Shown here in pieces: positions 38,718 through 45,701 of a stretch of 45,701 nucleotides of DNA. The position numbers were made by a program, and so were the translations under genes. The DNA is from Bacteroidota bacterium (GTDB taxonomy: Bacteria; Bacteroidota; Ignavibacteria; Ignavibacteriales; Melioribacteraceae). The notes under the pieces were generated by a model that saw nothing but the letters and a program-made list of their open reading frames with translations, was not told the DNA's origin and ran no database searches. Within the stretch, counting starts at the first letter, position 1. Each line of letters opens with the position of its first letter. Location: positions 1 to 45,701 of the forward strand of contig JAJYXU010000084.1 of NCBI GenBank assembly GCA_021801605.1, written 5' to 3'.

Positions 38718-38749
38718 CAAAGGTAGGAAGAATTGCCAGAAGAAGCAAA
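38718..38749 (-). promoter_or_regulatory. Bacteroidota-type promoter of rimP-nusA operon
   Basis: On the minus strand TTTG (38749-38746), exactly 20 bases, then TACCTTTG (38725-38718). It matches the same consensus and spacing as the rpmE promoter. Initiation would be near 38712, giving a leader of about 40 bases that begins just before the hairpin at 38706. Confidence 0.72.
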
Positions 38750-38775
38750 CTATAATAACTTTCGGGAATCAGCCG

Positions 38776-39909
38776 TTAGCTTTCTAATTTAATAAGTATC
38801 TCATCGCAGATTGCGTAACCTTTGGGAGTAAAGGAAAGCAGATTATTTTTTGATGTGAGAAAATTTTCTTCTTCCAACTGATTAAGAAAATTTTTGTTCT
38901 GCTCAAACCAATTGCCGCCGAAAAGGTTATTCAGTTCCATCAGATCAAGTCCTTTGCTTCGAAGTGCAAGCATTACATATTCATCAAGCATTTCATTTTC
39001 AGAAAGGACTTCCTCGCCTACAACCGCATTTCTTTTTGATTCAACAGCACTGTTGTAAAAATTTAATGCAGAATAATTCCACCACCGTTTTCCATTTACA
39101 AATGAATGGGCTGATGTGCCAAAACTTATGTAATCTTTATAATGCCAGTATGCGTTATTATGAATGCACTCTTTTCCATTGCGTGCAAAGTTGGAAACTT
39201 CATACTGATCGAAACCGTTTTGAGTTAGAAAGTCAATCGTTAATTCATAAAGATCGGCATCATAATCCTCGCTTTGCATTTTTACTTTGCCGTCTAAAAC
39301 CATTTTATTAAGAATTGTGCCATGCTCAAGAATTAAACTATATGTAGAAATATGCTTGATCGGAAGCTGTATGGCTTGTTTAAGGTTTGAACGCCAAATC
39401 TCTTTTGTCTGTTTTGGTAAATTAAAAATTAGATCAATACTAATGTTATCGAATCCCGAATCCGCCGCATCGTAAACAGTTTTAATTGCTGTCTCTGAAT
39501 CGTGAATGCGCGTAAGAAATTTTAATTCATCTTCATCAAAAGATTGAATACCGATACTAATCCGGTTAATTCCAATTTTACGGAAGGCGAGTAATTTTTC
39601 TCGGTTTACAGTTCCCGGATTAGTCTCAAGTGTTATCTCCGCATTATCATCAACAATAAAATTTTTCTTCAGATGCAGAATTATTTCTGCGATGTATTCG
39701 GGTTCCATAAAAGAGGGAGTGCCGCCGCCAAAAAAGATTGAGATAATTTTTCTTTCTGCGGAATATTTCTCCGCGAAAAAATTGATCTCTTTTTTCAGCG
39801 CAATGAGATATGAAGAGACATTTTCGTAAGATACAATAGAATAGAAATCGCAATAGATGCATTTGTGATCGCAGAAAGGAATGTGAATATAGATTGCTGT
39901 TTCTTTCAA
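38776..39909 (-). CDS. hemW: radical SAM HemW-like heme chaperone
   Basis: A 377-residue radical SAM protein. The start YIHIPFCDHKCIYCDF has the CxxxCxxC cluster ligands at Cys13, Cys17 and Cys20, a HemW/HemN feature; GGGTPS, the TLETNPGT strand and RISIGIQSFDEDELKFLTRIHD follow, and the C-terminal winged-helix HemN_C domain is present. HemW proteins bind heme and deliver it to respiratory enzymes, and are often mislabelled as coproporphyrinogen dehydrogenase. The start is TTG (39909), with an in-frame stop a few codons upstream; no alternative is credible. Confidence 0.9.
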   Translation of the reverse strand: MKETAIYIHIPFCDHKCIYCDFYSIVSYENVSSYLIALKKEINFFAEKYSAERKIISIFFGGGTPSFMEPEYIAEIILHLKKNFIVDDNAEITLETNPGTVNREKLLAFRKIGINRISIGIQSFDEDELKFLTRIHDSETAIKTVYDAADSGFDNISIDLIFNLPKQTKEIWRSNLKQAIQLPIKHISTYSLILEHGTILNKMVLDGKVKMQSEDYDADLYELTIDFLTQNGFDQYEVSNFARNGKECIHNNAYWHYKDYISFGTSAHSFVNGKRWWNYSALNFYNSAVESKRNAVVGEEVLSENEMLDEYVMLALRSKGLDLMELNNLFGGNWFEQNKNFLNQLEEENFLTSKNNLLSFTPKGYAICDEILIKLES

Positions 39910-39935
39910 GTGATATCTTTACAATAAATTCTATT

Positions 39936-39967
39936 CAAAGATAAAAAAGAAAAGGGGCTTGTTCAGC
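39936..39967 (-). promoter_or_regulatory. weak candidate promoter of hemW
   Basis: On the minus strand TATCTTTG (39943-39936) matches the -7 consensus and lies 20 bases after GCTG (39967-39964), a poor match to TTTG. It overlaps the terminator of the upstream gene and stands about 27 bases before the hemW start. Confidence 0.4.
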
Positions 39968-39972
39968 CCCTT
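39940..39972 (-). terminator. intrinsic terminator after outer-membrane protein gene
   Basis: On the minus strand AAGGGGCT, a five-base loop and AGCCCCTT form an 8 bp stem, followed by TTCTTTTTTAT. It lies about 25 bases after the stop of the gene at 39998-41074. Confidence 0.88.
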
Positions 39973-39997
39973 CAATGAAGAATAAATCTTAAAAAAT

Positions 39998-41074
39998 TTA
40001 GAAACCGAATGAAACACCCGCGCTTGCAGTTTTTGTTTTTGCTAATTTATAATCGGCATTGATGTTTACAATTCCGAGATGCAAATTAAATCCAATGACC
40101 GCACTGCTCTTATTCTCACCTTCCATATCCATACTGATGTGAGCTTTTACAGGAACTCCATTCAATGTTTGATTTGATGTATAATCGTAGCTTACAGTTG
40201 TCTTGGATGATTCTGTAGTTAAACCTACATAAGGAGTAATTGAAATTATAATTCCAAATGTTTTACTTGCATAAATACCCATTTGAGTTGCCGTACTTTC
40301 AAAAATATCGCCGACTTTAAGTTTCTGTGTAAAGAATCCAACTGTTAAATCAAGTGGCAAAGGATTTGGGAACCAAACACTCGGATTATGAATTATGCCG
40401 GCGCCGAAATAGCTGAACTTTCCTAGATCTTGAATATCAATATCAGGTAAATATCTAATTGCAACATTTGTACCGAAGACTGTACCGACAGTTAACTGTG
40501 CCGCAGCTGTCGGCAAAGCAGGTATCCCATCAAGGAATCCTTTTACCTCAGTGACTGGAAGATTATAGGGCTGAACTGTATATGAAGTTGATCCGGAAGT
40601 AATTGTCTTACCAGGGAATTGAACCTTCAAATAATCATTTTTACTTCCGATTATAGTTGGCCCGGAGAAATTAACTGTAAATTGTTGAGCGACTATCTGT
40701 TGTTTTAAATTATCATAGTTCGATTGTCCGATAGATGAAGGTGTATAATTAGAGCCCTGCAAAATCTGATCGACTTGTGCAGAAGAAAAATAGAAACCGT
40801 TACTTGTTGAAAAATTCTTTGCATCATCCGAAAAGAAAGATCCCATCGCAACAATTTTTAAATCCAAATGAAATCCCAGAATTGTTGCAGAAGGAAATTG
40901 TGAGACCCAACCCGAGTTTAAATTTGAGCCGAATGCGGAGATAACCGGTTTTACATATGCAGAGCCAACAGTAGATGAAAGTTTGGAAAGTGTCTCATCT
41001 AAACTTTGCGCCTTAAACGAAGAAGAAAAGACTAAACCGAGAATTACTATTAATGTCAGAAACCTTTTACTCAT
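39998..41074 (-). CDS. outer-membrane protein of unknown function
   Basis: A 358-residue secreted protein with a signal peptide (FLTLIVILGLVFSSSFKAQ). The mature N-terminus (SLDETLSKLSSTVGSAYVKPVISAFGSNLNSGWV) and the following FHLDLKIVAMGSFF match a Bacteroidota family I recall as DUF6588; the rest is strand-rich and ends in a phenylalanine (VSFGF), as in outer-membrane barrels. The function is not known. A strong ribosome binding site (AGGAGGAAGT) precedes the ATG, and a strong terminator follows, so it appears to be a well expressed single gene. Confidence 0.75.
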   Translation of the reverse strand: MSKRFLTLIVILGLVFSSSFKAQSLDETLSKLSSTVGSAYVKPVISAFGSNLNSGWVSQFPSATILGFHLDLKIVAMGSFFSDDAKNFSTSNGFYFSSAQVDQILQGSNYTPSSIGQSNYDNLKQQIVAQQFTVNFSGPTIIGSKNDYLKVQFPGKTITSGSTSYTVQPYNLPVTEVKGFLDGIPALPTAAAQLTVGTVFGTNVAIRYLPDIDIQDLGKFSYFGAGIIHNPSVWFPNPLPLDLTVGFFTQKLKVGDIFESTATQMGIYASKTFGIIISITPYVGLTTESSKTTVSYDYTSNQTLNGVPVKAHISMDMEGENKSSAVIGFNLHLGIVNINADYKLAKTKTASAGVSFGF

Positions 41075-41182
41075 TACTTCCTCCTGAATTTGTTGTTTTA
41101 TCTTAGTTGGAATTTAATGAACAAAATATTTATCGCAAAGAGAATATTGAACTAAAAGTCGATCTGTGCTTGAAAACAACCT

Positions 41183-42895
41183 TTAGTTTTTTGCCAAACC
41201 CATCAACTCTCTTGCACCGTTAAGAGCAGATTCAGTTATTTTTTCTCCGCTCATTAATTTAGCAACTTCCTTTATCCGGTCCTCATCGTTCAATTTGCGA
41301 ATAGAACTTACTACCCGCTCGCCGGATTTTTTCTTTTCTACCGCAAAATGATAATCCGAAAGTCCGGCAATTTGAGGAAGATGAGTAATAGCAACTATCT
41401 GATGAAACGAAGCAAGCGACTTAAGCACCTGCCCAACTTTTTGTGCAATCCGTCCGCTCACGCCGGTATCAATTTCATCGAAGATTAAAATTGGAAGACG
41501 ATCCGACTTTGCAAGAATAGATTTTAATGCAAGCATTATGCGTGATACTTCTCCGCCGGATGCAACTTTAACAAGCGGTTTAGGATCTTCCCCCGCATTC
41601 GTAGAGACAAAGAATTCAACTTCGTCGTAACCGCGGTTATTGAATTTATACTTTTTTCCATCCACCGAAATAAAATTTTCATCGTTTCCATCTGCGGTTT
41701 GATTTATAATTTTTGCTTCGAAGATGGAATCAGAGATACCAAGTGACTTAAGTGCTTCTTCAATTTCCTTTTTAATTTTTTTAGAAATTGATCTTCTCTC
41801 TTGTGAAAGTTTTTTTGCAATTATACCGCACTCTTTGCGAGCTTCATTTATCAATTTATCTAACTCAGAAATCTTTGCGCTAAAATTTTCCGCAAGTTCA
41901 TATTCTTTGCCGATCTTTTCACGGTGTTCAATAACCAAGTTTATCGAACCTCCATATTTTTTCTTTAAGAGATTGATAGCACCCACCCGCAGCCGGGCTG
42001 CCTCCAACCGTTCCGGTTCAATATCAATTCTCTCTTTATAACTTCGCAAGAAGGAAGAAATTTCATTCAAGATTGCAAATGCGGATTCACATTCCCCGAG
42101 TTTTTCTAAAAATGACTTATCTATCCGTGCCAGTTCTGTTAATTTATTTTTAGTTTCACCGAGGCGGTCTTGAATTGAATTTTCGGCATCATATAGATTT
42201 TCATAAATCTCGTTTGCCGCTGAAAGTAGTTTTTCCGAATTCTCAAGAATTTTCAATTCGTCTTCTAACTTTTCTTCTTCACCGGATTGAGGGTTTACTT
42301 CATCAATCTCTTTGATTTGAAATTCGTAATACTCTTTTTTCTCACGAAGTAAATTTTCTTTTTCACGCAGTTCACGAAATTCTTTTAAAAGTGAATTTAA
42401 TTTGTAATGCTCAGTTCTAAATTTTTCCAAATCACTTTCCAGATTAGAAAAATCGTCGAGCATTTCTATGTGAGTATCTGTGCGCAATAAAGATTGATGT
42501 TCATGCTGACCGTGAAGATCAACAAGCAGATCGCCGACTTCTTTAATAAGATTCAGGGTTACCGGTGTATCATTTAGAAAACATCTATTCGTTCCTTTCA
42601 AAGAGATTTCTCTACGGACTATTAAATCGTCGTTATCTTCAAGATCATTTGTTAAAAGTAATTCTCTAACTTTTTTATTTCCCTTTACATCAAAGATTCC
42701 TTCAACAACAGATTTCTCCGTGTCTTTGCGGACAACTTCGGTTGATGCACGTTCTCCAAGAAGTAATCCCATTGCATCAATTAAAATTGATTTGCCTGCG
42801 CCTGTTTCACCGGTTATGATATTCAGACCTTTGCCAAATTCAACAAGGATATTCTCGATGAGAGCGTAGTCTTTAATGAGAAGCGATTTGAGCAT
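41183..42895 (-). CDS. recN: DNA repair protein RecN
   Basis: A 570-residue SMC-like ATPase that takes part in recombinational repair of double-strand breaks. Walker A is GETGAGKS at residues 29-36; long coiled-coil arms fill about 160-370; the C-terminal ABC half has LVKVASGGEVSRIMLALKSIL (signature) and LPILIFDEIDTGVSGRIA (Walker B), and AITHLPQIAG. Length is normal. The 246 bases upstream up to the tRNA contain no other gene on this strand, and I find no exact consensus promoter for recN there. Confidence 0.96.
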   Translation of the reverse strand: MLKSLLIKDYALIENILVEFGKGLNIITGETGAGKSILIDAMGLLLGERASTEVVRKDTEKSVVEGIFDVKGNKKVRELLLTNDLEDNDDLIVRREISLKGTNRCFLNDTPVTLNLIKEVGDLLVDLHGQHEHQSLLRTDTHIEMLDDFSNLESDLEKFRTEHYKLNSLLKEFRELREKENLLREKKEYYEFQIKEIDEVNPQSGEEEKLEDELKILENSEKLLSAANEIYENLYDAENSIQDRLGETKNKLTELARIDKSFLEKLGECESAFAILNEISSFLRSYKERIDIEPERLEAARLRVGAINLLKKKYGGSINLVIEHREKIGKEYELAENFSAKISELDKLINEARKECGIIAKKLSQERRSISKKIKKEIEEALKSLGISDSIFEAKIINQTADGNDENFISVDGKKYKFNNRGYDEVEFFVSTNAGEDPKPLVKVASGGEVSRIMLALKSILAKSDRLPILIFDEIDTGVSGRIAQKVGQVLKSLASFHQIVAITHLPQIAGLSDYHFAVEKKKSGERVVSSIRKLNDEDRIKEVAKLMSGEKITESALNGARELMGLAKN

Positions 42896-43045
42896 ATTGT
42901 TTTGATTTATTTCGATGCGAATATTGCGAATACGGTCTTAACTATCAAGTCTGCAATTTTCTATAGTTTCGTTTGCTTTTGGTCTCTGCAAATTACAATA
43001 GAAATCAAGTAATTAGAATTCTTTTGGTGATTCACAATTATAAAA

Positions 43046-43078
43046 GTTGACTGGTGGTCTATTCTTTTCCTATATTTG
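43046..43078 (+). promoter_or_regulatory. Bacteroidota-type promoter of tRNA-fMet
   Basis: GTTG (43046-43049), 21 bases, then TATATTTG (43071-43078), matching the -33/-7 consensus. It points toward the tRNA 63 bases downstream, which implies a 5' leader of about 55 bases removed by RNase P. Confidence 0.65.
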
Positions 43079-43141
43079 CTCACCAAATTTTAATGCTCTT
43101 TGTAATTGATAGTAAAATAACGCGAAAAATAAAAATTATAC

Positions 43142-43214
<73 letters not shown>

Positions 43215-43228
43215 CAAGCAAGTAAAAA

Positions 43229-43270
43229 AAACCTTTGTAAGCAAATAACTTACAGAGGTTTTCTTTTTTC
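43229..43270 (+). terminator. bidirectional terminator between tRNA and accessory genes
   Basis: AACCTTTGTAAG (43230-43241) and CTTACAGAGGTT (43249-43260) form a 12-position stem with one G-U wobble and a 7-base loop. It is followed by TTCTTTTTT on the plus strand and, read the other way, by a run of eight T. It can stop transcripts from both sides. Confidence 0.88.
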
Positions 43271-43494
43271 TACATACACATTACATACACAAATAAAATT
43301 TTCCTATGAAATTTCATTAATTGTCACCATTCAGGTGTTAATTTTGAAAATATCATTTCAGACAAACCAACTATTGCTTGTCTTCCTAATTCTCTATATT
43401 AAGCAAATCCTCCAATTGTAATATTTTATATTTTTAACAAGTGTTTCAATACACGATCAATGCTATTCAATGAAGACATGTATTCGTTAACAGA
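43271..43494. other. gene-free spacer with tandem repeat
   Basis: No coding region or RNA gene is seen here between the tRNA terminator and the first accessory stop codon. At its left end TACATACACA occurs twice in tandem (43271-43280 and 43282-43291), one base apart. The remainder is AT-rich without clear signals. Confidence 0.5.
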
Positions 43495-43842
43495 TTAAAG
43501 ATTTACTTTTTTTATTCCCACGCCTGATAGACTAAATTTATTATTGAAGCAAAGGAAGTATGAACCGTTCGATAGTGTCTTTTTTCGTTTTAATATTCTC
43601 TTAGTATCTTCAGATAATATCATTGAAGGCGACCGAAAATAGAAGGTTCCGTGAGTTTTATTCTTGGAATGGATATAAAATTCTAAACCAACAATCTTTC
43701 CTTTCCCTTTTACAACTTCAGAATCAGAAATGATTGGATTAATTGAGACAATTTTATGACTTACAATTTTTTTATATGGACGACGTCTTATATTCCAATT
43801 TAATGGGCATTCTTTTGGCTGTTTGAATAGTATAAGTGACAT
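43495..43842 (-). CDS. orphan basic hypothetical protein
   Basis: A 115-residue, strongly basic protein, with a Lys/Arg-rich middle (KRILKRKKTL) and strand-like stretches (KIVGLEFYIHSK, GTFYFRSPSMIL, GSYFLCFNNKFSL). It has no signal peptide, membrane segment or motif I recognise. The region before the ATG has only a weak GGA. It lies 60 bases after the upstream orphan gene and may be cotranscribed. Its coding status rests on an uninterrupted frame and sensible composition; it may belong to an inserted segment next to the tRNA. Confidence 0.55.
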   Translation of the reverse strand: MSLILFKQPKECPLNWNIRRRPYKKIVSHKIVSINPIISDSEVVKGKGKIVGLEFYIHSKNKTHGTFYFRSPSMILSEDTKRILKRKKTLSNGSYFLCFNNKFSLSGVGIKKVNL

Positions 43843-43902
43843 TTTCTGTCCAATTATTTATTAGTAGAATCAGAATGAATTCGTAAATCGAGGACTAAAA
43901 TA

Positions 43903-44490
43903 TTATTTAATCAATTCTTGCAGTTCCTTCCAATCTTTCCAATCGAGTCTATATAAAGAAACAATAGCGGAAGCAATGAAGGATTTATTTAAATCACTTT
44001 CGAAATGAAATAAATAATGAGTAGCATATGTATCAAAAATGTTTTCAAAATCATTAAGCATCCGTTGAACAATTTGTGAGTATTTTTTTATTAGTTCATT
44101 CTCACTCAAATCATAATCTTCTTCACTATCGCTGATCTTTTGAAGTAAGTAATCGATTATAGAGTACTTGTTTTTAAACCAACTAAAATAGTTGCTTGTA
44201 TTTTCTATATTACCGTTTACTTCCCAATCAGCACTTAGATTTTCTATCCTATCTTCAAACCATTCATTAAAATTCGCATTGAATAATTCACAGTACTTTT
44301 TATCCTTCGGCATGCTGGAGATATCTCGAAGTTGAAGATTGCCGAATGAAAAGATAGGCGGTAGTGCATCAAAGTCTCTGATGAAGAGGCTAGTAACCCT
44401 CCTATAATCTATTTCGTCGTTTTCGTCCCTTAAATTATCTTCTGAAAAATCTAATTCAATTTGACCGAGGTCGTTAACCGAGTTTTTCAT
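43903..44490 (-). CDS. orphan acidic hypothetical protein
   Basis: A 195-residue acidic protein, rich in Asp, Glu and Asn in the first 30 residues (LDFSEDNLRDENDEIDY), and mostly helical afterwards with many aromatics (FNEWFEDRIENLSADW, NYFSWFKNKYSIIDYLL). No known domain, signal peptide or membrane segment is seen. An AGG sequence stands close before the ATG. It follows the TPR gene by 48 bases. It could be a partner or immunity-like protein for its neighbours, but that is speculation. Confidence 0.65.
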   Translation of the reverse strand: MKNSVNDLGQIELDFSEDNLRDENDEIDYRRVTSLFIRDFDALPPIFSFGNLQLRDISSMPKDKKYCELFNANFNEWFEDRIENLSADWEVNGNIENTSNYFSWFKNKYSIIDYLLQKISDSEEDYDLSENELIKKYSQIVQRMLNDFENIFDTYATHYLFHFESDLNKSFIASAIVSLYRLDWKDWKELQELIK

Positions 44491-44538
44491 TTCGCCTCAT
44501 CTTAAAATGCATAGTAATATTCTAAACAGATAATACTT

Positions 44539-45390
44539 TCATATTTCGTTTTTTATCTTCAATGCCTCTTTGTCTCCATGTTCAACGGCGAGATCGCAAA
44601 TTATTTTCCTAGTCTCAGGATCGAGCGCTTCAGATAAAAAAATATCCTTCTCCCAAAAATATTCTAAGAATTTTGGATTCTGCATGATTGCTCGTAAATA
44701 TGTGTCTAGAAGTAATGGGATGTTTCTATTGCCGACATAAATTTGTGCAAGTGTAGTATAAAGGTAGCATTTCATAGGATTCAATTTAATTGCTTTTTCT
44801 ATCAAAGCAACTCCTTTCTCCAGATACCCACAGCGTGAATATTGCCATCCTAGACTGTTCATCGCACAATAATCTTTTGGGTAGAAATAGATTATTTTTC
44901 TAAGAGTTTTGTATAGATTACGTGCATCATCAAGATTGCGATAACACTCTGCCATATAGTATAGCACATCTTTATCATTAGGTTCAAGTAAATTGGCATG
45001 TTTCATTATCCGTAAAGCATCTTCATATAACGATTGCCGAAAGTGAAGCATCCCCAAATTTATCCATGCTGAAGGTTCTTGTTTATTCATCTCTATAGCA
45101 ACCTGATAATATTCCAATGCACGCTCAAGCTGTCCCTTTTGTTCGAGCACCATGCCCAAATTATTAAATGTGTAATAATCTACCTCGCTTGATTCTAGCC
45201 TCTGCATTAAATAGTCTTCAGCCAGATCATAATTACCTAGATGGTAATAAGCTTTTGCCAGTCTATCAAGAATGACGGGATCGTCTGGCTTTTTATCTAA
45301 TGCTTTCTTAAAAGATTCAAGTGCTTTTTCATATTCATCAGAATCTAAGTGCTCATTTCCCTGAGCTATCATTCTTTCGAAGTCATTCAT
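44539..45390 (-). CDS. tetratricopeptide repeat protein
   Basis: A 283-residue cytosolic protein composed almost wholly of TPR repeats: about six units of roughly 34 residues, for example YEKALESFKKALDKKPDDPVILDRLAKAYYHLGNYDLAEDYLMQ and LERALEYYQVAIEMNKQEPSAWINLGMLHF. TPR arrays bind partner proteins. No signal peptide or catalytic domain is present. It has the strongest ribosome binding site of the accessory set (AAGGAGGT, 4 bases before ATG). It probably leads a unit with the two orphan genes downstream. Confidence 0.85.
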   Translation of the reverse strand: MNDFERMIAQGNEHLDSDEYEKALESFKKALDKKPDDPVILDRLAKAYYHLGNYDLAEDYLMQRLESSEVDYYTFNNLGMVLEQKGQLERALEYYQVAIEMNKQEPSAWINLGMLHFRQSLYEDALRIMKHANLLEPNDKDVLYYMAECYRNLDDARNLYKTLRKIIYFYPKDYCAMNSLGWQYSRCGYLEKGVALIEKAIKLNPMKCYLYTTLAQIYVGNRNIPLLLDTYLRAIMQNPKFLEYFWEKDIFLSEALDPETRKIICDLAVEHGDKEALKIKNEI

Positions 45391-45645
45391 TTTACCTCCT
45401 TCTGTTCTTCCCTTTGCGATTATCTCGAAATGATCCTAAGTCTCAAACCAAACTCTCCTTTCGTTTATTTCTGCTACTTTTTCTATGGGGTCGTTCCGTT
45501 TACTATTATAGGATTGTTCCGTTTTTTACTACCGTTCCGTTTCCACGTTTTTTCGGTTGTTCCATCAAGAAAAATCTAATACAAATTTTTTTCTCCTGAT
45601 GTATTATTTCTGAACTTGTTTTAACGTCTATACAAGTGAGATTTT
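45391..45645. promoter_or_regulatory. upstream region of TPR gene with repeated GTTCCGTTT
   Basis: GTTCCGTTT occurs at 45493-45501, 45516-45524 and 45534-45542, and a partial copy GGTTGTTCC follows, in a T-rich stretch without a credible gene. On the minus strand these are AAACGGAAC boxes upstream of the TPR gene and could be binding sites for a regulator. No consensus promoter was found. Confidence 0.35.
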
Positions 45646-45701
45646 TTACGGTTTATTTTTAATCTCTTCTAAAATTTCTCTAAACTGTTCTGCTGCGTTT
45701 T
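45646..45701 (-). CDS. C-terminal fragment of a gene running off the window
   Basis: The last 17 codons and stop of a possible minus-strand gene cut by the window edge. The peptide end (QFREILEEIKNKP) is a charged amphipathic helix and looks coding, but the fragment is too short to assign or to be sure of. Confidence 0.3.
   Translation of the reverse strand, partial: NAAEQFREILEEIKNKP

Noticed and set aside
38674-38775. A tRNA gene upstream of rimP, as metY in E. coli
   Set aside because: The gap is only 102 bases and contains the promoter and hairpin; no cloverleaf is present.
43215-45701. Second copy of the tRNA 3' end as an attachment site
   Set aside because: I read through the region and found no repeat of the T-arm/acceptor sequence; it might lie beyond the window.

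Overview
The window is AT-rich, densely packed bacterial chromosome. Every protein gene I support is on the minus strand, so transcription runs from the right end to the left, and the only plus-strand gene is an initiator tRNA. Three promoters fit the Bacteroidota-type pattern (TTTG/TTG, 20-21 bases, TAnnTTTG). Together with SPOR-domain lipoproteins, outer-membrane beta-barrels, LolA and a MsbA-like exporter, this points to a Gram-negative member of the Bacteroidota/Chlorobiota group. An Ignavibacteria-like organism is my best guess from gene content; it is not proven.

Layout, in the direction of transcription (right to left): (1) 45.7-43.2 kb is a small accessory segment with a fragment at the edge, a TPR protein and two orphan proteins, ending at tRNA-fMet and a two-way terminator. 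(2) 42.9-38.8 kb holds recN, an outer-membrane protein and hemW. (3) 38.7-29.6 kb is a translation/RNA operon: rimP-nusA-infB-rbfA-truB-ribF-rpsO-pnp. (4) 29.4-15.4 kb holds dusB, rng, a small transaldolase, gcvT, comB, ftsK, lolA, a flippase-like membrane protein, a beta-barrel protein, uppP, a cyclophilin lipoprotein, holA and an ECF sigma factor with a membrane partner. (5) 15.3-9.7 kb holds rpmE, rsmB, a RodZ-like gene, ligA, an unknown gene and a STAS protein. (6) 9.5-0.2 kb holds a HAD phosphatase, a PgpH-like c-di-AMP phosphodiesterase, a Xer recombinase, a SPOR lipoprotein, an MsbA-like exporter, a family-2 glycosyltransferase, nadK and a thioredoxin-like protein.

Most of the window is conserved housekeeping: ribosome assembly and initiation, RNA decay, DNA repair and segregation, and envelope building. 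Two less ordinary signals stand out. First, four short elements with terminal inverted repeats (150, 111, 95 and about 100 bp) sit at or just past the 3' ends of genes. Three have target-site duplications, three share a 16-base core, and one supplies the last codons and stop of ribF. They look like non-autonomous (MITE-like) elements, and three of them lie in or next to the nusA-pnp operon. Second, the rimP-nusA-infB operon starts at a clear promoter followed within about 6 bases by a terminator-like hairpin and U-run, just before the rimP start codon, which suggests promoter-proximal attenuation.

No CRISPR array, rRNA, transposase gene or complete new defence system was seen. The segment right of tRNA-fMet is the most accessory-looking part, but too little of it is in the window to define a system.
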